A DNA stretch of 64,000 nucleotides, taken from Streptomyces clavifer (lineage in GTDB: Bacteria; Actinomycetota; Actinomycetes; Streptomycetales; Streptomycetaceae). Positions within the stretch are counted from its first letter, which is position 1. Every line of letters starts with the position of its first letter. Positions 8,650-17,867 of this stretch are shown one piece after another. The translations under genes and the position numbers were made by a program. The stretch is from NCBI GenBank assembly GCA_014651175.1, contig BMWJ01000005.1, positions 372,001 through 436,000 of the forward strand, read 5' to 3'. The notes beneath the pieces were generated by a model. It ran no database searches and had not been told where the DNA came from. It worked only from the letters and a program-made list of their open reading frames with translations.

Positions 8650-9870
8650 ATGCGTGTACTCCTGGTCGGAGCGGGAGGCGTGGGTACGGCGATCACCAGG
8701 ATCGCTGCCCGGCGCCCTTTCTTCACCCACATGGCGGTGGCCGACTACGACCTCGAACGGGCGGAGTCCGCAGTCGCCGCACTCGGGGAGAGCGGGGACC
8801 GGTTCAGCGCCGTGCGGCTGGACGCCTCGGACCGTGCGGCCGTGCGCGCCGCCCTCCGCGAACACCGCTGCGACGTACTGCTCAACGCAACCGACCCCCG
8901 TTTCGTCATGCCCCTGTTCGAGGCGGCTCTCGCGCACGGGGTGCACTACCTCGACATGGCCATGTCCCTGTCCCGGCCGCACCCGTCCCGTCCGTACGAG
9001 GAGTGCGGGGTGAAACTCGGGGACGCGCAGTTCGAGCGTGCCCCCGCATGGCAGGCCGCCGGCCGTCTCGCACTGGTGGGGATGGGCGTGGAGCCCGGCC
9101 TCTCGGACGTGTTCGCCCGATACGCCTCCGACGAGCTCTTCGACGAGATCGAGGAGATCGGTGTCCGGGACGGTGCCGACCTGACGGTGGAGGGCTACGA
9201 CTTCGCCCCCTCGTTCAGCATCTGGACGACCATCGAGGAATGCCTCAATCCACCGGTCGTGTACGAGGAGGAGCGGGGCTGGTTCACCACGGCCCCCTTC
9301 AGCGAGCCGGAGGTCTTCGACTTCCCCGAAGGCATCGGACCCGTCGAGTGCGTCAACGTCGAGCACGAGGAGGTCCTCCTCGTACCGCGTTGGCTCAAAG
9401 CCCGGCGGGTCACCTTCAAGTACGGCCTGGGCGACGAGTTCATCGGGGTGCTGCGCACGCTCCACAAGCTCGGGCTCGACCGCACGGACCCGGTGTCCGT
9501 GCGGAGTGACCGGGGCGGTGTCGCGGTCTCGCCCCGTGACGTGGTCGCCGCCTGTCTGCCCGACCCCGCCGGGCTCGGGGAGCGGATGCACGGAAAGACC
9601 TGCGCGGGCACCTGGGTGAAGGGCGTCAAGGACGGGCGGCCCAGGGAGGTCTACCTCTACCACGTGGTCGACAACCAGTGGTCGATGCGGGAGTACGGCT
9701 CCCAGGCCGTGGTCTGGCAGACCGCCATCAACCCCGTCGCCGCTCTTGAACTCGTCGCCGGGGGTGTCTGGGGCGGCAGCGGAGTGCTCGGCCCCGAAGC
9801 CATGCCGCCGAGGCCGTTCCTCGACCTGCTGACCGAGTACGGCACGCCCTGGGCCATGCGCGAGCAGTGA
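8650..9870 (+). CDS. Saccharopine dehydrogenase-like NAD(P)-binding oxidoreductase
   Basis: 406 residues. The N-terminal Rossmann motif MRVLLVGAGGVGTAIT is followed by VADYDLERAESAVAAL with the acidic residue expected after beta-2, then DVLLNATDPRFVMPLFEAAL and the catalytic-domain segment GMGVEPGLSDVFARYA seen in carboxynorspermidine/saccharopine dehydrogenase relatives. AAGGAG lies nine bases before the ATG. The family acts on amino-acid imines such as saccharopine or carboxynorspermidine; the true substrate is unknown. The APC permease starts about 120 bases downstream on the same strand, so an amino acid or polyamine is a reasonable guess for the pair. Confidence 0.8.
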   Translation: MRVLLVGAGGVGTAITRIAARRPFFTHMAVADYDLERAESAVAALGESGDRFSAVRLDASDRAAVRAALREHRCDVLLNATDPRFVMPLFEAALAHGVHYLDMAMSLSRPHPSRPYEECGVKLGDAQFERAPAWQAAGRLALVGMGVEPGLSDVFARYASDELFDEIEEIGVRDGADLTVEGYDFAPSFSIWTTIEECLNPPVVYEEERGWFTTAPFSEPEVFDFPEGIGPVECVNVEHEEVLLVPRWLKARRVTFKYGLGDEFIGVLRTLHKLGLDRTDPVSVRSDRGGVAVSPRDVVAACLPDPAGLGERMHGKTCAGTWVKGVKDGRPREVYLYHVVDNQWSMREYGSQAVVWQTAINPVAALELVAGGVWGGSGVLGPEAMPPRPFLDLLTEYGTPWAMREQ

Positions 9871-9992
9871 CGGCACCCGGGCGCGGTTCGCCGGACGACG
9901 TTACGGCGGAAGTGCGCACCCGACGGCACGTCAATAGCATGTGACCGATTTGTTCCGCTTTCTCTTCAGCTTTGTGACGGAAGCGAGGGAGC

Positions 9993-11486
9993 ATGGCAGA
10001 GGACCCAGCCGGACAAGCCCGCCCGGCCGGCTTGAAACCGGACGCGATCGGCTTCGTCGACGCGCTGGTCATCGGGCTGAACGCCACGTCCCCGGCCTAC
10101 TCGGTGGCGGCCGTCATCGGCCCGATCGTGGCACTCGTCGGTGTCTACGCACCCGGAGTGCTGTTCGCCTCCTTCGTGCCGATGCTCTTCATCGCTTCGG
10201 CCTTCTACTACCTGAACAAGGTCGACCAGGACTGCGGGACCACGTTCTCCTGGGTGACCCGCGCGATGGGGCCGTGGACCGGGTGGCTCGGGGGCTGGGC
10301 CATCACGATGACCGGAGTGCTGGTGGTGGGGTCACTGGCGGACGTCGCCGTCAGCTTCGGACTGCTGGCCGTGGGCCTCGACAGCTGGGCCGACAACACC
10401 TTCGTGCGCCAACTCCTCACCGTGCTCCTGATCGTGGTGATGACGGGCCTGTGCGTCATCGGGACCGAACTGTCGGCCAAGGTGCAGAACGTCCTGATCC
10501 TGGCGCAGGTGGTCTTCCTCCTGGTCTTCGTGGTCGTCGCGCTCTACCGCGTCTACGCGGGCACGACGTCGTTGGACTCCGTCAGACCGTCGGCCGAGTG
10601 GCTCAACCCCTTCGGGGCGGGTGGCGCGGGGCTCACGAGCGGACTGCTGCTGGGCGTGTTCATCTACTGGGGCTGGGAATCGGCCGTCAACCTCACCGAG
10701 GAGGTCGAGGACTCCGCGACCGCACCGGGGAAGGCGGGCGTGTGGTCGACCATCATCCTGCTGGTGACCTACCTGTCCGTCGGCTTCGCGGTCGTCGCGT
10801 TCGCCGGGACGGCGTACCTGACCGAGAACGCCGATGAGGAGGAGTTCATCTTCGCGCTCCTCGCCGGCGAGGTCATGGGGAGCTGGGACTGGATCGTGCT
10901 GCTCGCGGTCGCGACATCCGCGATCGCCTCGACGCAGACCACCATCATTCCCGCGTCGCGCACCGCGCTGTCGATGGCCCGACGCCATGCCCTGCCGACG
11001 CACTTCGCACGCATCCACCCGCGGTTCCGGACCCCTGACGTCAGCACCTGGTGGGTGGCCGCCATCGCCATCGCCTGGTACCTCGTGGTCAACCGGATCA
11101 GCGAGAACGCCCTCTTCGACTCGCTGACGGCTCTGTCGCTGCTCATCGCCTTCTACTACGCACTCACCGGCGTGGCGTGCGCGGTCTACTACCGCCGGCA
11201 CCTCACCGAGAGCGTGCGCAACTTCTTCCTCATCGGTGTCGGGCCGCTGGTCGGAGCCGGTCTGCTCACCTGGCTGCTGGTGAGGTCGGTCATCGACATG
11301 TCGGACCCGGCGAACTCCTACAGCGGTACCTCGTGGTTCGGCCTCGGTCCGCCGCTCGTCATCGGCATCTTCATCAGCCTGGTCGGCGTGGTGCTCATGG
11401 TCGTGCTGCGGCTCCGGTCGTCCGTCTTCTGGAGCGAACGCCGAAGTGTGGTCGACCCCGACCTCGTACACGGCAAGGAGTCCTAG
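9993..11486 (+). CDS. APC family amino acid permease
   Basis: 497 residues with about 12 hydrophobic segments. The first membrane block (DALVIGLNATSPAYSVAAVIGPIV) carries the unwound-helix Gly/Ser pattern of APC transporters. YLNKVDQDCGTTFSWVTRAMGPWTGWLGGW and the FIYWGWESAVNLTEEVEDS segment (helix 6) are family signatures of amino acid permeases. GAGGGAGC immediately precedes the ATG. It is followed without a gap by a UspA protein, whose start codon is the base after this stop, so co-translation is likely. The substrate is probably an amino acid or amine. Confidence 0.88.
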   Translation: MAEDPAGQARPAGLKPDAIGFVDALVIGLNATSPAYSVAAVIGPIVALVGVYAPGVLFASFVPMLFIASAFYYLNKVDQDCGTTFSWVTRAMGPWTGWLGGWAITMTGVLVVGSLADVAVSFGLLAVGLDSWADNTFVRQLLTVLLIVVMTGLCVIGTELSAKVQNVLILAQVVFLLVFVVVALYRVYAGTTSLDSVRPSAEWLNPFGAGGAGLTSGLLLGVFIYWGWESAVNLTEEVEDSATAPGKAGVWSTIILLVTYLSVGFAVVAFAGTAYLTENADEEEFIFALLAGEVMGSWDWIVLLAVATSAIASTQTTIIPASRTALSMARRHALPTHFARIHPRFRTPDVSTWWVAAIAIAWYLVVNRISENALFDSLTALSLLIAFYYALTGVACAVYYRRHLTESVRNFFLIGVGPLVGAGLLTWLLVRSVIDMSDPANSYSGTSWFGLGPPLVIGIFISLVGVVLMVVLRLRSSVFWSERRSVVDPDLVHGKES

Positions 11487-11909
11487 ATGTCCGTGGTCCT
11501 CGGGTATGACGAGTCACCCGGCGCAGCGCGCGCCCTGAGGGCGGCGATCGAGGTGGCGCAGGCATTCGGTGAACAGCTCGTCCTGGTCTACGGAGCAGCG
11601 CCGCCCGGCCCCACCGGCGAGGAGTACCGGGCCCACTACGAGGCCATCCGCCAGGCCGGGCGTGAGGGACTCCGCCACGCCGTCGCGGCGGCCGAGGGGG
11701 CCGGTGTGCCGACCGTCGTCGAGGTCATCGACCTCAACCCGGCGCAGGCACTGATCGAAGCCGCGGCCCGTCACGGGGCCAGGGTCATCGTGGTGGGCAG
11801 CTGGGGCGAGAGCCCGATCCGCGGGGCGCTGCTCGGATCGACCCCGCACAAGCTCCTGCACCTGTCGACCGTCCCGGTACTCTGCGTGCCCACCGAGCCT
11901 GAGTCCTGA
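11487..11909 (+). CDS. Universal stress protein (UspA family)
   Basis: 140 residues, a single Usp domain. MSVVLGYDESPGAARALRAAIEVA is the N-terminal strand with the ATP-contacting Asp. ARVIVVGSWGESPIRGALLGSTPHKLLHLSTVPVLCVP contains the Gx2Gx9GS/T nucleotide loop in a usable form (GSWGESPIRGALLGS). Its start abuts the permease stop, an arrangement common for Usp proteins that modulate or sense transporter activity. It is probably cytoplasmic and dimeric. Confidence 0.9.
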   Translation: MSVVLGYDESPGAARALRAAIEVAQAFGEQLVLVYGAAPPGPTGEEYRAHYEAIRQAGREGLRHAVAAAEGAGVPTVVEVIDLNPAQALIEAAARHGARVIVVGSWGESPIRGALLGSTPHKLLHLSTVPVLCVPTEPES

Positions 11910-11965
11910 GGCGCCGCAACCGCGCGCGACCTGGAGCGGGCCCGGGGCCCGACAGCTGTGCGACG

Positions 11966-11988
11966 GCGCCGCGGCCCCATCGCGGCGC
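11966..11988. terminator. Possible hairpin terminator between convergent genes
   Basis: GCGCCGCG and CGCGGCGC pair over eight bases around a seven-base loop, directly between the UspA gene and the convergent BNR-repeat gene. The stem is short, so the call is weak. Confidence 0.4.
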
Positions 11989-11993
11989 TCCCG

Positions 11994-13082
11994 TCAGTCG
12001 AGGACCACCGCCCGCACACACAGCACGTCGGGCAGATGCGAGGCGAGCTGCTGCCAGCTGTCCCCGTCGTCCGCACTCGCGTACACCTCGCCGTTGCGAT
12101 TGCCGAAGTAGATGCCCGCAGGGTCGGCGTCGTCCGTGCAGAGCGCGTCACGCAGCACCGTGCCGTAGTGGTCGCCGTCCGGCAGGCCCCGGGTCAGCGG
12201 CTCCCAGGTCTCTCCCGCGTCCCGCGTGCGGAACACCCGGCAGCGGTGACCGGCGGGAACGCGGTCCGCGTCGGCGTTGATCGGGAAGACGTAGAACGTG
12301 TCCGCGCGGTGGGGATGGGCGGCGGCGGCGAATCCGAAGTCCGAGGGCAGCCCCGCGCCGATGTCCTTCCAGGTGCCCCCGGAGTCGTCGCTGCGGAACA
12401 CGCCCCAGTGGTTCTGGAGATACAGCCGGTCCAGGTCGGCCGCGTCCCGGGTGACCTTGTGCACGCACTGGCCGAACTCGGGATCGGGATCCGGCAGGAA
12501 GACCGCGGACACACCCCTGTTGGACGGGACCCACCGCTCGCCACCGTCCTCGGTGCGGAACACTCCGGCGGTGGACACGGCGACGGTCACCGCCCGGGCG
12601 TCCCTGGGGTCGGTCAGGATGGTGTGCAGGCCCTCGCCGCCGCCACCCGGCACCCACTTGGACCTGGTGGGGTGCTCCCAGAGCGGGCGGACCAGCTCGA
12701 AGGACTCACCACCGTCCTCGGACCGGAACAGGGCGGCGGGCTCGGTCCCCGCGTAGACCACGCCGGGGGCCTCGGGGCCGGCCGGCTGCAGCTGCCAGAC
12801 CCGCTCCAGCGACGCCTCGGTGAACGGGGGGAACTTCACCGCCGGCTGCTGCGGCTCGACCCACGTCGCGCCCAGATCGTCGGAGTGGAAGACCGAGGGC
12901 CCCCAGTGCGCGCTGTCGCCCCCGACCAGCAGCCGGGGCGACCCGCTGCGGCGCGTGTCGATCGCGATCGAGTAGATCGCCTGGGCATTGAAGTGCGGTT
13001 CGCCGAACTCCCACGTGCCACCTCGCCTGCGCCCGATGAAGAGTCCTTTGCGGGTGCCCACGGTGAGCAGAACCTCGGTCAT
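11994..13082 (-). CDS. BNR/sialidase-fold repeat protein (beta-propeller, sortilin-like)
   Basis: 362 residues built of repeated Asp-box type motifs: SVFHSDDLGATW, ALFRSEDGGESF, GVFRTEDGGERW, GVFRSDDSGGTW, RVFRTRDAGETW and EVYASADDGDSW. Each fits S/T-x-D-x-G-x-T-W. This gives a six- or seven-blade propeller like sialidases, VPS10 and photosystem-assembly proteins; no sialidase catalytic triad or signal peptide is evident, so a cytoplasmic glycan-binding or unknown role is likely. The ATG at 13082 has GGGAGG upstream. The long open frame further upstream is not coding. The 288 bases between here and the next ORF hold no gene that I can support. Confidence 0.8.
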   Translation of the reverse strand: MTEVLLTVGTRKGLFIGRRRGGTWEFGEPHFNAQAIYSIAIDTRRSGSPRLLVGGDSAHWGPSVFHSDDLGATWVEPQQPAVKFPPFTEASLERVWQLQPAGPEAPGVVYAGTEPAALFRSEDGGESFELVRPLWEHPTRSKWVPGGGGEGLHTILTDPRDARAVTVAVSTAGVFRTEDGGERWVPSNRGVSAVFLPDPDPEFGQCVHKVTRDAADLDRLYLQNHWGVFRSDDSGGTWKDIGAGLPSDFGFAAAAHPHRADTFYVFPINADADRVPAGHRCRVFRTRDAGETWEPLTRGLPDGDHYGTVLRDALCTDDADPAGIYFGNRNGEVYASADDGDSWQQLASHLPDVLCVRAVVLD

Positions 13083-13370
13083 GACACGACCTCCCGAAAC
13101 GCCGTTGTACCGGATACGGGTCAGTCTGCACCCGGGCACTGACAAGGGCGCGCGGATCCGTGTTCGCGCAGGTCGCAGCGGCGAAGGCGGTCGGGACGGG
13201 GCAGTGGCGGGGGCCGGGTGGCCCCGCTCCGTCCGTCGCGCCCCGATGTGGGCGCGCCTCCGGGCGGCCCGGGGGACGTCGCACGGGCCAACCGGTCGCC
13301 GCTCCGGCACGCGGGCACCGCGACGGCTCCTGGGCGGCGCGGCCCTCCGGCAGGTGCGTCGGCCCGACGT

Positions 13371-13472
13371 CTACTGCTGCCGATGCCGGAACAGTGCCGC
13401 GAACCCGCCCTCGTCGGCCCGGGTGTACGGCTCCAGCAGCAGGCGTTCCGGGGGCAGTGCCGGCCCCGTCAT
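13371..13472 (-). CDS. 33-residue ORF coupled to the LacI repressor; GNAT N-terminus-like remnant or small protein
   Basis: The LacI gene ends ...CGATGA, and its TGA overlaps the ATG of this ORF, the classic ATGA coupling. The product begins [20 protein letters not shown] and continues [13 protein letters not shown] before a TAG stop. The [20 protein letters not shown] part resembles the first strand and helix of GNAT acetyltransferases (ERLLLRPxxxxDxxAxxxL). The rest of the fold is missing in all frames downstream. It is either a truncated acetyltransferase left after deletion, or a functional small protein co-produced with the repressor. Confidence 0.45.
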   Translation of the reverse strand: MTGPALPPERLLLEPYTRADEGGFAALFRHRQQ

Positions 13473-14527
13473 CGGGCCGGAGGGGCCGTGCTGCTGCGGA
13501 CCACCAGGCTGGTCGCCAGGTCGACCCGTGTGGTCGCGGGCTGACGGCCCCTGCCGAGGTCGAGCACCAGGCGGGCGGCGGTCTCCGCCATCTCGATGAG
13601 CGGCTGGCGCACCGTGGTCAGCGGCGGGCCGATCCAGCGGGTGAGCGGCAGGTCGTCGAAGCCGACCACGCTGAGGTCCTGCGGGATGCGCAGCCCCAGC
13701 TCGCGGGCCGCCTCGTACACGCCGAGCGCCTGGAGGTCGTTGCCCGCGAAGATCGCGGTGGGCGGTTCCGGCAGGCGCAGCAGTTCCAGGGCCGCGGTGT
13801 AACCGTCCTCGTGGTTGAACTCGCCCTCGCGGACGAGCCCGGCGTCCATCGGCAGCCCCGAGGTCTCCAGGGCGGCCCGGTAGCCGTCCAGCCGGGCGCG
13901 GCTGCACATCATGCGGGCCGGGCCCCCGATCACGCCGATCCTGCGGTGCCCCAGCCCCGTCAGGTGGCGGGTGGCGGCCAGGCCGCCCTGCCAGTTGGCC
14001 GCCCCGACGGAGGGGATGTCGTCACCCGGATCGCCCGCCGGGTCCACCACGACGAACGGGATGGAGCGGCTGTTCAGCTGGGCGCGCTGCGCGGCGTCGA
14101 GGTCCGACAGCACCAGGATGACTCCGGCAGGACGGCGCGCCAGGACGCCGTCCACCCAGGTCTGGCCGGGGGTGAGCCGCCCGGCGCTCTCCGAGAGGAC
14201 CAGGCTGAGCCCCTCCTCCCGGGCGACGTTCTCCACGCCCCGGACGACCTCCATCGCCCAGGCGCTGTCCAGCTCGTGGAAGACCAGGTCGATGAGCCGG
14301 GACTGCTGCGACGCGCCGCGCCTGCGGCGGTAGCCGTGCAGCAGCAGCAGCTCCTCCACCCTCGACCGCGTACCGGGGGCCACGTCGGCCCGGCCGTTCA
14401 GCACCTTCGAAACTGTCGGAGCCGAGACTCCGGCCGCTCGGGCGATCTCTGCCAGCGTGGCGGTGCTCTCCGACGACTCGTCGACGGGCGCCTTCTCCTG
14501 TGGGGGCTGGACCTTTGCGGGGCTCAT
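13469..14527 (-). CDS. bxlR: LacI-family repressor of the xylo-oligosaccharide operon
   Basis: 352 residues. The helix-turn-helix is [20 protein letters not shown] followed by the hinge [19 protein letters not shown] periplasmic-binding-like sensor domain follows ([22 protein letters not shown] ... [12 protein letters not shown] ... [25 protein letters not shown]). GGGAGG lies about 11 bases before the ATG. It is transcribed away from bxlEFGA, the arrangement described for bxlR-bxlEFGA in Streptomyces thermoviolaceus. It should bind CGAAA-type boxes between the two genes and be released by a xylo-oligosaccharide. Identity as bxlR rests on gene order and the GH3 type. Confidence 0.85.
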   Translation of the reverse strand: MSPAKVQPPQEKAPVDESSESTATLAEIARAAGVSAPTVSKVLNGRADVAPGTRSRVEELLLLHGYRRRRGASQQSRLIDLVFHELDSAWAMEVVRGVENVAREEGLSLVLSESAGRLTPGQTWVDGVLARRPAGVILVLSDLDAAQRAQLNSRSIPFVVVDPAGDPGDDIPSVGAANWQGGLAATRHLTGLGHRRIGVIGGPARMMCSRARLDGYRAALETSGLPMDAGLVREGEFNHEDGYTAALELLRLPEPPTAIFAGNDLQALGVYEAARELGLRIPQDLSVVGFDDLPLTRWIGPPLTTVRQPLIEMAETAARLVLDLGRGRQPATTRVDLATSLVVRSSTAPPAR

Positions 14528-14577
14528 GCGCGAATCGTAGCCTCCCGCCGCCCTGGACACCTGCCCGGGCACGGTTC

Positions 14578-14588
14578 CGAAAACCTCG
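14578..14588. promoter_or_regulatory. Weak LacI-type operator half/variant (CGAAAACCTCG)
   Basis: CGAAAACCTCG is a degraded form of the CGAAA-N-TTTCG palindrome and lies about 50 bases upstream of the LacI start codon. It could serve autoregulation of the repressor. The match is weak on the right arm. Confidence 0.35.
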
Positions 14589-14599
14589 TTCCCGCCCTC

Positions 14600-14628
14600 T
14601 TGACGGGCCCGAAACCCGACCGTACGGT
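14600..14628 (+). promoter_or_regulatory. Promoter of the bxlEFGA operon
   Basis: TTGACG (14600-14605) and TACGGT (14623-14628) are spaced by 17 bases, a good match to the principal sigma (HrdB) pattern. Transcription would start near 14635. The CGAAACATTCG operator then lies around +20, suited to repression by the divergent LacI protein. Confidence 0.65.
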
Positions 14629-14652
14629 TCCGGCAACATTCGAACGTCACGC

Positions 14653-14663
14653 CGAAACATTCG
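14653..14663. promoter_or_regulatory. LacI-type operator just upstream of bxlE
   Basis: CGAAACATTCG is a near-palindrome (CGAA-ACA-TTCG) between the promoter and the bxlE start. A further ATTCGAACG element lies about ten bases upstream. The same motif in perfect form occurs after bxlA at 20336. CGAA-spacer-TTCG boxes are, as I recall, the type bound by BxlR-like regulators. Confidence 0.6.
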
Positions 14664-14677
14664 ACAGAGGTGCGGTC

Positions 14678-15985
14678 ATGCGGTCGGGCATTTTCACTCC
14701 AGGTACACGTGGGACGAGATGGGTCGCGGCCGGCGCGGCGATGGCCATGGCCGGTCTGCTGGCCGGCTGCGGTTCCGGGGGCAGCGGCGGGGGCGGCGGA
14801 AGCATCACCGCGTACGTCTACGGCGACGACGCGGTCAAGGTTCAGCAGGCGGCGGTCGATTCCTTCAACAAGACCTCCGACGTCAAGGTCAAGCTGGTGT
14901 CGGTACCCGGCACCGACTACGTGAACAAGCTGCGCAGCTCCATGGGCTCGCCCAGCGCCCCGGACATCTTCTTCAACTGGGGCGGCGGTTCCATCAAGCC
15001 GTATGTCGACTCGAAGGACCTGGTCGACCTCACCTCGACCGTCAAGAACGACGCCACGCTCAAGGACGGCTTCCTGCCGTCGATCATGACCGCGGGCAGT
15101 CTCGACGGGAAGATCTACGGGGTGCCGATGCGCGGCATGCAGCCCGTGATGCTCTTCTACAACAAGTCCCTGTTCGCCGAGCACAAGCTCCAGGTCCCCA
15201 AGACGTGGGAGGACCTCCAGAAGGCCATCACCACCTTCAAGGCCGCGGGCATCATCCCCTTCGCCCTGGGCGGGGCCGACAAGTGGCCCGAGCTGATGTG
15301 GATGGAGTACCTGCTGGACCGGATCGGCGGACCCGAGGTCTTCCGGAAGATCCAGAACGGCGACACCGACGGCTGGGGCGACCCCGCGGTGCTCAAGACG
15401 GCGCAGACCGTCAAGGAGCTGATCGACGACGGCGCCTTCGGCAAGAACTTCAACTCGGTCGACTACGGCAACGGCGGAGCCCCGACCCTGCTCAACAAGG
15501 GCAAGGCCGCCATGCACCTCATGGGCTCGTGGGAGTACTCGACCCAGCTGGGCAAGGCGCCCGAATTCGCCGAGAAGGACCTCGGCTGGACCGCGTTCCC
15601 GACGGTGGCGGGCGGAGTGGGCGACCCGGCGAACGTGGTGGGCAACCCGACCAACTACTGGTCCGTCAACGCCCGCACCAAGCACAAGGACACCGCCATC
15701 GCGTTCCTGAAGACGATGGCGTCGAAGACCTACGCACAGGCCGTCGTCGACAACGGTGACATCCCCACCACCTCCAACGCGGCCTCGCTGCTGAGCAGTT
15801 CGCCCAACCCCGAGTTCGCGAACGCCCAGTACCAGATGGTCCAGGAGGCCCCGAGCTTCACCCTCTCGTGGGACCAGGCGCTGGAGGCCCAGTACGCCAC
15901 CCCGATGCTCACCGAGATCAGCAAGCTGTTCGCCGGCACGACGACTCCCGAGAAGTTCGTCGAAGCGATGAAGGCCACCAGGTAA
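14678..15985 (+). CDS. bxlE: ABC sugar transporter, substrate-binding lipoprotein (xylo-oligosaccharide type)
   Basis: 435 residues. The lipoprotein signal ends LLAGC with the lipidated Cys31, preceded by a basic N-terminus and an Ala-rich core. The mature protein is a family 1 (MalE-type) binding protein: [38 protein letters not shown] and [26 protein letters not shown] are standard blocks. AGAGG precedes the ATG. It captures extracellular oligosaccharide and delivers it to the two permeases that follow 2 bases and further downstream. No ATPase gene is in the operon; Streptomyces sugar importers of this class share the MsiK ATPase encoded elsewhere. Confidence 0.9.
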   Translation: MRSGIFTPGTRGTRWVAAGAAMAMAGLLAGCGSGGSGGGGGSITAYVYGDDAVKVQQAAVDSFNKTSDVKVKLVSVPGTDYVNKLRSSMGSPSAPDIFFNWGGGSIKPYVDSKDLVDLTSTVKNDATLKDGFLPSIMTAGSLDGKIYGVPMRGMQPVMLFYNKSLFAEHKLQVPKTWEDLQKAITTFKAAGIIPFALGGADKWPELMWMEYLLDRIGGPEVFRKIQNGDTDGWGDPAVLKTAQTVKELIDDGAFGKNFNSVDYGNGGAPTLLNKGKAAMHLMGSWEYSTQLGKAPEFAEKDLGWTAFPTVAGGVGDPANVVGNPTNYWSVNARTKHKDTAIAFLKTMASKTYAQAVVDNGDIPTTSNAASLLSSSPNPEFANAQYQMVQEAPSFTLSWDQALEAQYATPMLTEISKLFAGTTTPEKFVEAMKATR

Positions 15986-15987
15986 CG

Positions 15988-16914
15988 ATGTCTCACCACA
16001 CTCCAGCGAAGAGGCGCGGAGACAGGAAGGCGGCCGTCGGCAACGTCGGCCGTCCCCCGGTCGGCTGGGCCGTTCCCGGCATCCTCTTCTTCGCCGTCTT
16101 CGCGATCGTCCCCCTGGCGATCGCCGTCTACCTCTCCTTCTGCGAATGGGACGGGCTCAACTCCCCGACCCCGACGGGCCTGGACAACTGGACCCGGCTG
16201 TTCAAGGACTCCGAATTCGGCCAGGCCGCCTGGCTGAGCCTCCTGCTCACCACGATCAGCTGGGCGTTCCAGACCCCGGTGGCCCTGCTGCTGGGCGTCT
16301 GGGCGGCGGGCCGCCAGCGCAGCCGGGCCGTGCTGTCGGCGATCTTCTTCATCCCGCTGCTGCTCTCCACGACCGCGATCGCCATGCTCTTCCACGCCCT
16401 CCTCGACCCCAACTTCGGTGTGATCAAGGAGATCGGCCCCTGGATCGGCGTCGACCCCAACGTCATGGGCTCGTCCACCGGCGCCCTCCTCATGGTGGCG
16501 TTCGTCGGCGGCTGGCAGTTCATGCCCTTCCACACGCTGATCTACCAGGGCGGTGCCCGGCAGATCCCGGAAGTCCTCTACCAGGCGGCGTCGATCGACG
16601 GCGCGGGCATGGTGCGGCAGTTCTTCCACATCACGCTGCCGCAGCTGCGCCACACCATGACGACCTCGTCGGTCCTGATGATCGTCGGCTCGCTGACGTA
16701 CTTCGACACCGTGCTCATCATGACCAAGGGCGGTCCCGGCACGGACACGACGATCCTGCCCTATCTGATGTACCGGACCGGCTTCCAGACCTACGACCTC
16801 GGCTACGCGGCCGCCATCGCCACCGCCCTCGTCGTCGTGGCCACCGGTCTGTCGCTGATCCTGGTCCGCTTCAGCGGCTTCGGATCCATGCGGTCCACCC
16901 GGGAAGGTATGTGA
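15988..16914 (+). CDS. bxlF: ABC sugar transporter permease, MalF-type
   Basis: 308 residues with six predicted membrane helices after a basic N-terminus (PAKRRGDRKA). The EAA loop that contacts the ATPase reads YQAASIDGAGMVRQFFHITLPQL, with the conserved A-x3-D-G-A-x8-I/V-x-L-P spacing. The ATG follows the bxlE stop by two bases, and its weak AGG site lies inside the end of bxlE, so coupling is likely. It pairs with BxlG. Confidence 0.9.
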   Translation: MSHHTPAKRRGDRKAAVGNVGRPPVGWAVPGILFFAVFAIVPLAIAVYLSFCEWDGLNSPTPTGLDNWTRLFKDSEFGQAAWLSLLLTTISWAFQTPVALLLGVWAAGRQRSRAVLSAIFFIPLLLSTTAIAMLFHALLDPNFGVIKEIGPWIGVDPNVMGSSTGALLMVAFVGGWQFMPFHTLIYQGGARQIPEVLYQAASIDGAGMVRQFFHITLPQLRHTMTTSSVLMIVGSLTYFDTVLIMTKGGPGTDTTILPYLMYRTGFQTYDLGYAAAIATALVVVATGLSLILVRFSGFGSMRSTREGM

Positions 16915-16918
16915 CGAG

Positions 16919-17815
16919 ATGTCGACCGACACCCGCCCCGCTGCACCGCAGCACGCATCGCCCGCGGCCCCGCGCCGCCCCGCCCCGGCCCGCCGTCGCA
17001 GGAGGCGGGGCAACCCGCTGGCCGGCCTGGGCTCCCTGGTCTGGCTCGTCCTCGTCCTGGTGCCGCTCTACACGCTGGTCTCCGCATCGCTGATGCGGCA
17101 GGACGAGGCGCTGAACGGCGACCCGCTGGCCTTCCCGACCGATCCGACGCTCGACAACTACGGCACCGTGCTGGACAGCGGCTTCCTCGCGCTGCTCGGC
17201 AACACCGCGATCGTCGCGGTGGCCACGGTCGCCCTCGTGCTCGTGCTTTCCGTCCCGGTGGCGTACGTGGCCGTGCGCACCCGCAGCCGCCTCTCGTCGC
17301 TCGCCTTCCGGACCTTCCTGCTCGGCGTGGCGATCCCGGCGCAGGCGGTGATCGTGCCGCTGTACCTGCTGATCGGGAAGATGGGCCTGTACGACACCCT
17401 GTACGCGATCATCCTGCCCACCGCGGCCTTCTCGATGCCGGTCGCGGTCCTGGTGCTCAGTGGCACCATGCGTGACGTCTCCGAGGAAATGTACGAGGCG
17501 ATGTCCCTCGACGGGGCCTCACCCTTCCGGATGCTCTGGCAGCTCGCGGTGCCGCTGTCCAAGGCCGGGATCAGCACGGTGGCCATCTTCTCCGCGCTCC
17601 AGGCATGGAACGGCTTCCTCTTCCCGCTGATCCTCACGCAGTCGGAGGAGAACCGCGTCCTGACGCTGGGGCTGTTCAACTTCATGTCCCAGTTCGGAGT
17701 GAACATCCCCGCCGTGCTGGCCGCGATCGTCCTCTCCGTCGTACCCATCTTCGCCGTGTACCTCGTGGCCCGGCGGGCGCTGGTCAACGGACTGATGGGG
17801 GTGGGCGGCAAATAG
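16919..17815 (+). CDS. bxlG: ABC sugar transporter permease, MalG-type
   Basis: 298 residues, six membrane helices after an unusually proline/arginine-rich N-terminus of about 30 residues. The EAA loop is YEAMSLDGASPFRMLWQLAVPLSKAG. It starts four bases after the bxlF stop. It forms the inner-membrane channel with BxlF for xylo-oligosaccharide uptake. Confidence 0.9.
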   Translation: MSTDTRPAAPQHASPAAPRRPAPARRRRRRGNPLAGLGSLVWLVLVLVPLYTLVSASLMRQDEALNGDPLAFPTDPTLDNYGTVLDSGFLALLGNTAIVAVATVALVLVLSVPVAYVAVRTRSRLSSLAFRTFLLGVAIPAQAVIVPLYLLIGKMGLYDTLYAIILPTAAFSMPVAVLVLSGTMRDVSEEMYEAMSLDGASPFRMLWQLAVPLSKAGISTVAIFSALQAWNGFLFPLILTQSEENRVLTLGLFNFMSQFGVNIPAVLAAIVLSVVPIFAVYLVARRALVNGLMGVGGK

Positions 17816-17867
17816 GACGCCCCTGCCGCCCCGGACCACCGCACTCATGAGAGGAACCCCTGCCGCC

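Noticed and set aside
13160-14677. Long N-terminal extension of the bxlE frame
   Set aside because: The extension overlaps bxlR antisense, and the real protein starts at 14678 with a lipoprotein signal and ribosome site.
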